DNA of 64,000 nt from Volvox africanus (taxonomy: Eukaryota; Chlorophyta; Chlorophyceae; Chlamydomonadales; Volvocaceae). Within the stretch, counting starts at the first letter, position 1. The number at the start of each line of letters is the position of its first letter. The translations under genes were made by a program, and so were the position numbers. Below, piece by piece: positions 24,101 through 34,306 of this stretch. The stretch covers positions 1,840,001 to 1,904,000 of the forward strand of contig BSDZ01000017.1 of the NCBI GenBank assembly GCA_030268105.1. Reading direction: 5' to 3'. Under the pieces are notes generated by a model. That model was not told where the DNA came from, ran no database searches, and saw nothing but the letters and a program-made list of their open reading frames with translations.

Positions 24101-27100
24101 TATTGAGGCATACTTTGGACCTGGGGCAGAACTCAACCCTGACGACAAGTTTCTGAAGGAGTACATCATGAACAAGGTGCGTGCATATGGTTGTGAAGCA
24201 AGGTGCATACAAGCATAGGCGCCTAATTACCGTCTGGCCCGGGCACAGATTCGTGGACATGGGTTTGGAGATGCTTAACAGGACCTTTCCTCTCTTATGT
24301 TCAAGTTTCATTTTAAAGGGGGCCGCGGCATTTCAAGGCCCGACATGTATCGGTCATTAGACGATAAGGCGCAAGCGACCACCCTTGTCCGAACACCTTT
24401 GCCTCGTCGATGTGTGTGGTTGCTCCGGGCCTCTTGCTGAGTATGCCGCTTTCTGAATGTTTAGGGCTGGGTGGATCGCGACGATGACTACATACCTAGC
24501 TACCGAGAAGTTGTTGGCGACGATGGTGATGAAGGCATGGCTGGCGAAGACGTTGACGCGGATGAAGATGAAAAGTACTTGCGCGAGATGGATGCATTTG
24601 AGGCCAAGTACAACTTCAGGTGGGCCGTGGTGCATGGCGTGGTTTCGTTGATGTACAGGGGCAGAAAGGTGCCAAGGGCGATTTCGCACAAGCACGCCCT
24701 CCTCGTTTAATGCACACCACTATTAGGCAAAAAGGCTGATGTGGGGCGCCGTATTGACAATAGCTGTATCTGGAGGGCACTTGGACCTGTGGATATTTAT
24801 GCCAGTTATGTGCATCTTTGCCTCTCGAAGGGATTTGTGCACCATTTGCCTCTCTCTCGTGTCTGCTGCGCTTGAAGCCATGCACCTGACGCTCAGTATT
24901 GTGCATGGATTTGTGAGATCGGATTAGGTACGAGGAGCCAGGTGCGGACCGCATCATTACACACCCGCGCAACATCGAGGGCACAGTACGAAAGCCGGAC
25001 GAAAAGCGCAAGCGGCAGCGTGATGCCAAGAAGCAGCGATTGGAGGAGGCTGCGGATGCGGCCCGTGAGGAGGTCAAACGGCTTAAGAACCTGAAAAAGC
25101 AGGAGATTGAGAACAAGTGAGGCACTATGTGTGGGGCACGGGGCAGGAAGAGACAGTACACCTTTCAGAACACCTAGTCGGTTCTTGATACGCGTGTTGT
25201 GCATTATGCCGGTTGATGCATTTATATCGGGGTTAAATTTGTATATGCGTATATTTTCAGGCATGAGCGTCGCCTTATTACCCGTCTGTCCTGGACAGCA
25301 GCATGGCCCTCTCATGGGTTATAAATAAAAGAAACGACCTTTTCCCAATTAGGTGTGGTTCGCAGGGGCTACATTTCTGCAACGGACAACCTATTTCAAC
25401 CTGTCTCAACTGCTGTTGGTACGCAGGCTGGACAAGCTCCGCAATGTGGCTGGTGCTGCTGCTCCTCCCCCGGCCTCGCTGGACGACATCCTTGAGGGCG
25501 ATTTCGATCCGGAGGAGTGGGACAAAAAGATGGGCGCAGCGTTTGATGACGACTATTACGCCGTACGTGTCATCATGCCTCAAATGAGCTTCTGCGGTGT
25601 GTCGCCTTGCCGTTGATGTTTGGGAAAGCAATCCGCTTGGTCCAGTTTGATACGGCGCATAGAGTTGTTCTCGTGATCCTGGTTTTATGGCATTTCTTAT
25701 GGCCGTGCAACGCGAGCCGCTGCTGCGTGTCATGCTCCAGGTTGAGGAAGACTTGGGAGACCTCAAGGATGACCTGGACCTTCTCGGAGAGGACATGGAC
25801 GACGATGAAGACGATAATGACGGTGGTGATGATGGCACGATGCGCTTCCGGACTCTCCAGCGCAAAATCAAGGAGGTGGACGCGCTGAGCGAAGATGCAA
25901 AGGTGGGGCGCAGCAGCGGGTGGCGCGGCTTGGGTTGCGGTCGATATCACGCACCCGATTCTATATCCTAGCCAGCCCATGTGCCGCTTAGTTATAAATG
26001 CGCCAATATGGGAATGGTTGTCCTGTCCTTTCTTCATCCATCCTACGGAATTGCATTGCGACTCTCCTTAAGCTGTACTTTGTCAGGGAGGAGAGGCCAC
26101 CGCGGCCCCTGATTCGGAGACGCTCGCTCGGCAGCGGGCTGAGCTCCAGCGGCTGTTGGAGGAATACTACAAACTCGACTACGAGGATAATGTCGGGGGC
26201 ATCAAGACGCGGTTTCGGTATAAGGAGGTGGGTTCTGACAGCTAATAGCGAAAAGATAGTGCTGAATTGATTCTATGGGCTTGGACAAAGCCTTTCTGTT
26301 GAGCCTTGTCGAGGCAAAATAAGCTCGATTCGCTCAGTGAAATTTACAAAGTTCTTCGCAGCGCTAGGGTGTTCATGGTCTTGGACTTGGGGGCCTTAGC
26401 ATCGTGCTTAAGATCGCCCTGTTGTGTCATTTCCAGTGAAGCGGTCATAGGATTTTGTTCCATCGTGGCTATGGTGGCTTAGCATGCTCACGTATCATCA
26501 TGGTAAGCACGGCCGGCCATCGATCTGCGTGTTGTGTATACGTACAGGATCAGCCGGTTGAATGTCCCACTACCGGTTTCACCCCAAATTAAATCCCGCT
26601 CAGGTGCCGGCAAACACGTTCGGTCTGAACGTAGACGATATTCTTCGTTTAGACGACAAGGCGCTGAACCAAGTAGTGGGCATTAAACGCCTTGCGCCGT
26701 ACCGTGACGACCTGAACAAGTTGCGCCCCAACTACAAGGCATTGGAAATGATCAAGGATGAGATAGGTATGCTTGGATATGCATCCTTAACAAAGCTGAA
26801 GGTCATTGTACGCGAATGCCCTAAGGAGGGGAAGGGTTTCGAATGATATTTTCAATGTTGTCGCATGTGGCTTTTATGTGAGATGAGGCACCGAAAATGC
26901 CGTTCCCTGTTAAGTTTTAGTCCCATCTCCTGGTCCTTGATACGCAGCAAATAACAAAGGTCAAAGGCGACAAAACAAGAAGCGGGAATGGCAGAAGAGG
27001 CCTAGCGGCGGTGGGCAGGGCGGTCAGTGGTGGCATGAAAAAGGTGATGGTGACAGTGGCGGCTCGGCAGCCACTGGCGCAGCTCCGCGCAAAGAAGGCA

Positions 27101-27546
27101 TGAAGGTCGGTGTCGAGCCCTTAGACGGCGCCAAGGGCCTAGCACGCGCGGCTGGCCGCGGCGATGGTGCCGGTCCTGGGCCGGGTTCAAACGCTGCGGC
27201 TGGAGATTCGGGGCGCGAGAAGAAGCGCAAAGAATTGGAAGGCCTCTCTAAAAGCGGACGCAGTGGGTTGGAAGACGTTGCTAAGCGACAGAAAGGCGAG
27301 TCGCACCAACTGGATCCCAAGCAGGCGCGTCTGGCGTCCTACGCTGTGCCGACGCTAAGAAAAGAGTCATGGATTGGGACGGCTGGCGATAAGCAGAAGC
27401 GCAAGGGCAACAAGCAAGACCAGGTCACGCAGGACAACGCTGAAGCGCCGACGGATGGGTTGTCGCGGGCTCAACGAAAGAATCTCAAACGCTCACAGAA
27501 GCGTGCAAGCAGGCGCACTGCGGAAGCTGGCACAGCTGGGCAGTAA
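21199..27546 (+). CDS. KRI1: KRI1, ribosome-biogenesis protein
   Basis: Fourteen exons, phases all agree: 21199-21312, 21421-21495, 21833-21916, 22602-22823, 23236-23376, 23758-23943, 24099-24176, 24465-24619, 24928-25116, 25427-25562, 25741-25902, 26087-26227, 26604-26766, 26948-27546; 814 residues. Hallmarks in order: VNKEYAARFEHNKRREEL at the N-terminus, DPSIYQKDVHFF, FLKEYIMNK, IPSYREVV, FEAKYNFRYEEPGAD, RLKNLKKQEIENKLDKLR, EGDFDPEEWDKKM, then YYKLDYEDNVGG and NTFGLNVDDILRLDDKALN of the Kri1 C-terminal domain. A basic, low-complexity tail of about 190 residues follows. KRI1 works with KRR1 in the nucleolus in early 40S subunit assembly. The stop is TAA, and a TGTAA polyadenylation signal lies at 27679-27683. 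The NOP58 gene, also nucleolar, follows on the same strand. Confidence 0.95.
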
Positions 27547-28866
27547 CCTGTTGTGCGCCGGTCGGTTGGCGTCGTGCAACTCCCCCCGTAACCTGTCAGC
27601 GTACGCGGTATTGCCTCCATCTGGGGTATCTGGGGCGTATGCCGGGCAGGCCTGTTTGGTGATACGTCTTGGGAAAGTTGTAAATTCCTACGGAACACGT
27701 CCTTCGTGACAGCTCAACGGCAAGTCTGGGCCGGATCCGTGCTGGCGTCTCTTTGACATGGCGTCTCAGTTATTCTTGATTTTGGAATCAGGACGAAAAG
27801 ATTCGTTAAGGATGTTAAGACTCCAGTGTGCTTAAGTACAGCAGGATGGACCCTAGGGTCCGAAATTATATCATTGGGTATAAACATGGTGTGGATCTTC
27901 AACGGACCGTACTTTCGCTTGACACAGAACGTCTTTCTCTTCCTTATGGGTGCTTATCCTTCAATTGGACCCTAGACCCTCCCTCAAACGAAGGAGTGTG
28001 TGTGGGGCAACCGCGGAACATGAACAACACTTAAGGCAACATAGGCAAAATACCGATGGAACACAGGTTCCGCATACCCTACACGGAAGGACCTAATGCA
28101 CATTTCAGATGGCCATCTGTTCAGGGCCCCCGTGTGAGAGATGAGGCGTCTGTAAGAAGTGGTTGCGCTGCACACATGGTCGAGATATATGGAAACCTAT
28201 ACAACAATTGTTTGGGGACCCCATCGACTTTGCCTCGTGAATGAACTACATGCGTAATGACAAGGAAGCAAGAAGCGGCAATGCGCTTTGCAGATAAGGC
28301 TGCTGCCGATGGGTTAGGGTCTATGCATTTATGGTCCGCTGCCAGTACGGGGTCGAGTTGGCGGCTGGAGAAGGTTTTCACCCAAACAACCAAAGCCTAT
28401 GCTGATTAAACCTTCTCATATCGTCTCTGCTCTACCACCTGGGGTATTCCAAAGAAAGTGTTCGTATAACAAGCTCGCAATTGTCAAGGCTATCCTGAAG
28501 ACCCAGGCTTCAAGCTTAATCAATCATGCAAGACATTAAAGCTGACTTTACAGCGAACCTGTAGGCATCCTATTTGTCATTCGCCGCTGGCAGACAGCAT
28601 ACATATTTTATAATTGTCTGCATAGTAAGGCTAGATCAGATATACGCATAACATGTAACAGGGGGTTCGTTATAGCGACACAGGGTCCATCGCCGTGGAT
28701 GCCTACGTACAATTTGTACCGCAATAAATTTTAGGAATGCTCAGAACAGGTTGGGTCCAACGTGTTAACTCGAAGTGTGGATATGCTTGAATCTGCTCGC
28801 GCATATTGCTGATATTGTTATCCTATTAATAGGCCGGAACGTAAGCCTGCACGGACCTCCGGTACC
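27547..28866. other. spacer between KRI1 and NOP58
   Basis: Contains the KRI1 3' UTR (TGTAA at 27679-27683) and the NOP58 upstream region. Short palindromic strings around GGACCCTAGGGTCC (about 27846) and a second GGACCCTAGACC near 27968 are visible. No gene or RNA could be supported. Confidence 0.4.
27679..27683 (+). promoter_or_regulatory. TGTAA polyadenylation signal of KRI1
   Basis: TGTAA, the common green-algal poly(A) signal, lies 133 bases after the stop codon. Identified by motif and position only. Confidence 0.4.
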
Positions 28867-31619
28867 ATGCTGCTGCTTTTTGAGACAGCGGCTGGTTATG
28901 CGCTCTTCAAAGTCTTAAAGGAGCGGAAGATAGAAGAAGCGGAAGTGAGGACATACTGATCGTGCACAGCGGGTTGCGCCGTGACGGCTGGTAACGGCGG
29001 CGGCTTGCTTACCTCCCGCAGGACCTTGCATCTGATTTCCAGACGCTTGAGCAAGCTCAGAAGGTGTGACAGTTGTGATGCCTGATACTCCGATGCCTAC
29101 GGTGAAAGCGGGGGCTGACGGAATTCATCGGGTTTGCAGATTGTGAAGCTTAAAGCGTTCAGTAAATTCGAGAATACCACCGAGGCGCTTGGGGCTGCCA
29201 CAGCTCTGGTTGACAGCAAACTTAGCAAAGGTGCGTGATTACGTCGGCAAAGGCACGACTCGTGACACTGAGTCTGATGATGATGCCTGCCGCAGGGCTT
29301 AAAAAGTTCCTCAAGAAGAATGTGAGTGAGGATGAGAAGCTTGCCATGCTGGACAAGAAGCTGGGTAGCATTGTGCAGGAGAAACTTGGCCTGAATGTGT
29401 TATGGAGGTGAGGGTTTTCAGATAGGCTTTGTTTCTCCAGTCCCCTCGTGCGGTTACCGTTGGGAGGCAGATGAGCATCTGACGGTGATGCATATGGCAC
29501 CCTTCATGCCCGCAGCAATCAGGTCTTGGAGTTAAGCCGCGGCATTCGCAACCAGCTGACTGGCCTCATCAGGTATGGCATTATTGTCTCAAGTGTCCCG
29601 GGACGTTACGACAATTGCGTAAGCGGTCTGTTGCTTACACTGTCCATCGTATCATCCCTGTGTCCCGCAGCGGCCTGGCTAGCTTGGATCTGCGGCCGAT
29701 GTCGTTAGGTCTTAGCCACAGCCTGTCCCGCTACAAGCTGAAATTCAGCCCGGATAAGGTCGATACTATGATCGTTCAGGCCATCGGGCTTCTTGACGAT
29801 CTGGACAAGGAACTTAACACTTATGCGATGCGCGTGCGTGAGTGGTACGGCTGGCACTTTCCGGAGATGACAAAAATTGTCACTGACAATATACATTATG
29901 CAAAGGCAGTGGTGTTTATGGGCACGAGGGATTTGGCACAGGGCCTCGACTTTTCAGGCATTCTTGAGGAGGACGTGGAGGGGCAGCTGAAGGCCGCAGC
30001 ACAGGTGTCTATGGGGACAGACATCAGTGAGTCAGATCTTGATAACATCAAGGACCTGGCTAACCAGGTTATAGCTCTTTCCGAATACCGCAGCCAGCTG
30101 TTTGAATACCTTCGCAATCGCATGAGCGCAGTCGCGCCAAACCTGACAGTGCTTGTGGGCGAGCTGGTGGGCGCACGCCTTATTGCTCACGCGGGTAGTT
30201 TGATTAACCTCGCGAAGCAGCCGGCTAGCACAGTGCAGATCCTTGGTGCAGAGAAGGCGCTCTTCAGAGCGCTGAAGACGAAGCACGAAACTCCAAAGTA
30301 TGGGCTGATTTACCACGCGTCGCTGATTGGGCAGTCGGCGCCCAAGTATAAGGGCAAGATCAGCCGCGTGCTGGCAGCAAAGTGCGCCCTGGCGATCAGG
30401 GTGGATGCGCTTGGTGATTCCAATGATGCCACCGTGGGCATGGAGGCAAGGCAAAAGGTGCGACCGATGGGGAAGTACGGAGCCAAAAGCTATGTCAATA
30501 ATTCCATACCTTTGGTCGGGAATTAGTTCGCAATGGTGCTGATGTGGGCACCTTTTGTGCAGTCCAGATGATGCAAGTGAAGTAAATTTTGAGCCACAGA
30601 TATTTGTAGTTGCCTGACGTTGTAAAAGCTGTGTTGACAGCGCACGCTGAGCAGATTCTCGTTGTGTTTCATACGGTTGTGTTAGTCGTGGTGTCATAAC
30701 CCAATTATTATATATTTATAATTCCCGACAACCCAGTTATTTTTGATCTCGATCGATGGCATCCTCAGGTGGAGGCACGATTACGACAACTGGAGGGCAA
30801 GTTGCTCGGTACGGAGGCCGGTGCAGCCAAGGGCAAGGAGCAGCCTGCGAAGTATGACAAGTCCCGGCAAGGGGCCGTTCCAGCGCTGGCGACGCAGCCC
30901 AAGGCCTACAACCCGGCCGCAGATGTTGCTGATGTCGCCAATGGAACACTTGCGGAAAAGAAAGTAAGAGGATACAGGTCGAGATTTTCTGGCATTGCTT
31001 CATTTTCAGCAATCCCACACGGGAGGCAAGTGATGGCTTGCGTTTCAGTTGGCGCTGTCGCTACTGTTGCACATACGTTTCTAGTCTCTGTATTGAATTA
31101 CTTCCATATGGACCCCACGCCTCCAGGATAAGAAGGAAAAGAAGAAGGTGACGGCCGCCGAGGCCCCAGCACCTGAGGAGGGGGAGGAGCCGAAGGAGGA
31201 GGCAAAGGTAGTAGTGGAGGAAGTCACGGCCGCGGACGGTGAAAAGGTGAAGAAGAAAAAGAAGAAGGCTGCAATAGAAGAGGCGCTGGAAGTGGTGGAG
31301 GAGCCGAAGAAGAAGGCAAAGATAGTAGTGGAGGAAGTCACGGCCGCGGAGGGTGAAAACGTGAAGAAGAAGAAGAAGAAGGCTGCAATAGAAGAGGCGC
31401 TGGAGGAGCCGAAGAAGAAGAAAGCAAAGGTGGCAGATGGGGGAGCGAATGGCAAGGTAAGCAGTGAACGTACTGTGCTCACATGACATGGCTGGTATTT
31501 TGTAATGGCTTTCACTTCGGATTGTGCATCCGGCAAAAGACGTTGTTTCTTTTTCACAGGAGGAGAAACCCACGAAGGACAAGGACGGCAAGAAGAAGAA
31601 GAAGAAAGCTGAAGAGTGA
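28867..31619 (+). CDS. NOP58: NOP58, box C/D snoRNP core protein
   Basis: Nine exons, phases consistent: 28867-28944, 29022-29063, 29140-29230, 29296-29407, 29516-29572, 29671-30457, 30769-30963, 31127-31456, 31560-31619; 583 residues. The N-terminus [19 protein letters not shown] is the NOP5NT signature. A NOSIC-like segment (about residues 150-200, [20 protein letters not shown], then YGWHFPEM) and the Nop domain (about 210-400: [18 protein letters not shown] [37 protein letters not shown]) follow. The C-terminal third is a Lys/Glu-rich tail with a 38-residue direct duplication. NOP58 pairs with NOP56, fibrillarin and the 15.5-kDa protein in 2'-O-methylation snoRNPs in the nucleolus. The stop is TGA; two TGTAA signals follow at 31770 and 31779. 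Confidence 0.96.
31210..31437 (+). repeat. tandem 114-bp duplication in the NOP58 tail
   Basis: Two nearly identical in-frame units of 114 bp (38 codons) begin at 31210 and 31324, each encoding a VVEEVTAA(D/E)GE(K/N)VKKKKKK segment followed by AAIEEALE. The second unit is slightly shortened at its end. High identity suggests a recent duplication inside exon 8. Confidence 0.85.
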
Positions 31620-32153
31620 GCAGCTAATTTGCCTTCATCTACTGCCCAAACACGGGACTTCAGGGATTTACGGTTTGCAGTTGCATTGATGCTGGTGGAG
31701 CAACGCACCAGGCGCTTGTGAAACCGCCGCATTAGACATATAGAGAACTGGGGGGCTTAGAGCTTGTTCTGTAAGTGATGTAAACTTGTGCACCGGCTGA
31801 GTTTACCAATGGATAGTAGGTGTTGCCAAGGTCGGGTATTAATTCAGCCCTGGATAAGGGGCGCTGTGTCCATGTTCATTTCTCTGCTGCACCCAGTGCA
31901 GAAGTTGACTTATAACACGAAAGTAATTTCATTAGACTTGAGGGTCATGGATGTAAACTCTAACACCTCGTCTGATTATCAGACCTGAACACCTGCCGCA
32001 TAGCTCTGGTTGAGATCATAACAAGACTGCAATTCCATCAAATATTGTTATTTTAGTTGATGAACATAGGACTTGCGACTGCTTCATGGCTGCACTTGCT
32101 TAAATATATAAACAATGCTTATCAATTATTAAACATTGTTATATATATATATA
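31620..32153. other. NOP58 3' flank, then AT-rich DNA
   Basis: The NOP58 3' UTR carries TGTAA at 31770-31774 and 31779-31783. The remainder is AT-rich and ends in a (TA)n tract at about 32140-32153. No gene is seen. Confidence 0.4.
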
Positions 32154-32184
32154 TCCATTCATGCGCGTCACTAAAAGAGAGTCA
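32154..32184 (-). repeat. tiny antisense 28S rRNA-derived fragment, internally deleted, between TA tracts
   Basis: The minus strand reads TGACTCTCTT joined directly to TTAGTGACGCGCATGAATGGA. Both pieces are highly conserved large-subunit rRNA sequence, normally separated by 27 bases that are present in the copy at 33676. It is flanked on both sides by (TA)n and begins at exactly the same base as the longer fragment at 33676. Confidence 0.7.
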
Positions 32185-32463
32185 TATATATATATATATA
32201 TGCCACTGGAGCGAAATAGAAACAATGCTAGAGTCAGCTCCTGAATTACAAGCAACAATACTACTGTCATCAAATTCGTTGCTGATAGCACGCTTGACAA
32301 GATCTTCAATCATTGGCCCAGTTGTTGCTAACAAGATACTTTTCCTTTATTTGTATAACTACCAAGGTTACGACCGGCTCCCGTTAAATGATGGATATGA
32401 CCGTCCGGCGTAATACGTTCCCGCGATACTTTTACTGCTACCTCTCCTATACACCATTTATCC

Positions 32464-33245
32464 TCATAACTCAATCGGGTTAGCTAAGCAAGCCGCTACA
32501 AGCTATGTTGCTGATAGGCCTTTAGAAAAACCTAAGCATTTCTTAGCTGATTTTAACTTTTGCCTGCACTGCTAAAGAAAAAAATGAACTGTAAAATCGG
32601 AGGATATAATGTAGTATATTAGACTATTTTTTTGCTCAAAAATGGATAAAAAGTGCTGAAAAAGAAGCGGTAAAAAATTTGTTAGTTCGGTTAAGATTTT
32701 ATTTTGTTGTTTTTCTGATAATTGCTGCAGGACTCCAATTTAGGGAATCCACCCTACAGTAGGCCCTGACTCCGTTGCGTTAAAGATTCTTTTATTCATA
32801 AAATCACTGTTTAATACTTCAAGACTCTTTTTCATACTCTTAAAACTGAGTTGACTCATCAGTGTAAATTCAAAAGCAGAGAGGAGGCTACACAAGCAAG
32901 TAGCATAAGATATAGCGGCAAAGCCTTATTTTGTTCGGCATAACTACGCTCTCCTTTTAATGACCATCCATATAGAGTTGTCAAAATAATCCCAGCAATA
33001 CCAGGTAAAGTTAAGGTAGCCTGTAACATTGAAAGTAACTACTTTGTTAGCAAGGCAATTTAAGGTTGATTCTCCTAACTGTTGTTGGAAAAATTCGCAG
33101 TGCTTTTCTATAAGAATGCCTTGACAATAAAAAGCTGCTGGTTTATCTGCTCTGGAGCGTTTATCCATTCAGGTGGAATTTTTTCATTTAACTCAAGAGT
33201 AATATCGACTAAATCCTTTAAGGAGTAGGACCGATGACGATTGCC
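32464..33245 (-). pseudogene. AT-rich block with two frames interrupted only by TAA/TAG
   Basis: Reading the minus strand, frame 1 (33245 to 32859, ending at TGA) contains four in-frame TAA/TAG codons. Frame 2 (ATG at 32835 to TGA at 32464) contains three. No TGA occurs inside either frame. Between the stops the translation looks protein-like: KDLVDITLELNEKIPPEWI, LPGIAGIILTTLYGWSLKGE and YLMLLACVASSLLLNLH (membrane-like) in frame 1; SLEVLNSDFMNKRIFNATES and KILTELTNFLPLLFQHFLSI in frame 2. Reading TAA/TAG as Gln gives continuous sequence in both. I do not recognise the protein. Either this is a decayed insert whose Gln codons became stops by C-to-T change, or it came from a source using the UAA/UAG=Gln code. 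Base composition is far more AT-rich than in neighbouring genes. Confidence 0.45.
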
Positions 33246-33300
33246 TATATATATATATATTTTAGTCGATATTAGTCTTATATATATATATATATGGAGG
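33246..33300. repeat. TA microsatellites flanking a short fold-back copy
   Basis: Two (TA)n tracts at about 33248-33261 and 33282-33296 enclose TTTAGTCGATATTAG, which is the reverse complement of a string at about 33197-33213 within the neighbouring AT-rich block. It thus forms an inverted repeat with a TA-rich loop. Confidence 0.6.
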
Positions 33301-33355
33301 TTCCAGGTTCTACCCCGACCTAGAGCGGGCTAAAGACCCTAAAGTTAAGGGCAGG

Positions 33356-33596
33356 GTGCCCCCATGTCGATGGACGGTGACGACCCCAATTAAAGTAACC
33401 TGCGAGCTGACCAGTAGCGGAGTTGACGCCTTAGTTGATTCGGCAGATTCCGCTGGATGCTGGTGGTGGGTGCTGAACCTGGGAAAACCACTGATTTCGG
33501 AGAAGTCGGCATGGGAGACTGGATGAGGGTGCCCCGAAACACCGGGGAAGGTAGGGACTGCCAGGTTAGTGGCCACGGGTGATGTACCCCCCTATC
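33356..33596 (+). repeat. dispersed repeat, copy B
   Basis: Second copy of the element seen at 13484-13725, same orientation, about 240 bp. Just upstream (33300-33315) GGTTCTACCCC resembles a tRNA B box (GGTTCNANNCC), which would fit a tRNA-related SINE, but no A box was found and copy A lacks this part. The 3' end runs into a (CA)n tract. Confidence 0.75.
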
Positions 33597-33900
<304 letters not shown>

Positions 33901-33923
<23 letters not shown>

Positions 33924-33960
33924 ATATATATATATATAACAACGTTAAAAGTAGTGGTAT
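33901..33960. repeat. perfect 60-bp palindrome
   Basis: The left half (ATACCACTACTTTTAACGTT, then GTTATATATA) is exactly the reverse complement of the right half. The outer arms are the 3' end of the 28S rRNA fragment, and the centre is (TA)n. A further TA tract follows at 33959-33973. It can extrude as a hairpin with no mismatch. Confidence 0.97.
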
Positions 33961-33973
33961 ATATATATATATA

Positions 33974-34306
33974 GGGTGTCGGATAAAAGGACCAATCTCA
34001 GTAATGAGCCCCGCCCCCGCTTGGATTCCTTAGGTATCATAAGGGTACCATTATGCACGTCTGGGGCTGGGCACTTGCAGCATTGACCAGTGTTGCCAGT
34101 CTGACTGGCACAAACTAGCAGTGTGTTCTATATGTTATATGTTCCAACGTTTGCTAGTGACAGGCAAAGGTGCAAGCAAGAACTCAATCCACGCACTAAA
34201 TTGAAATGCTGTGTGCGTCTCCTCATCACCGCCCCTTACTTGTGTGAAGTGTATTTTAATGTTGTGTGCATAACCTCATCACCTCATGTCTTGTCTTAAT
34301 CCTACC
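33974..34306. other. spacer
   Basis: No gene or clear repeat. It contains an imperfect duplication of a string of the type GTGTGCGTCTCCTCATCACC / GTGTGCATAACCTCATCACC about 55 bases apart (about 34212 and 34265). Confidence 0.4.

Noticed and set aside
30458..30768. Possible box C/D snoRNA in a NOP58 intron (ATGATGC near 30570, CTGA near 30614 and 30646)
   Set aside because: No terminal stem pairs around the boxes and the C box is imperfect; guide complementarity to rRNA could not be tested.
32464..33245. Idea that the whole genome uses UAA/UAG as glutamine
   Set aside because: Well-supported genes here end at TAA (RAP protein, KRI1, LARP1) and TAG (CNNM) and have no internal TAA/TAG, so the host uses the standard code.
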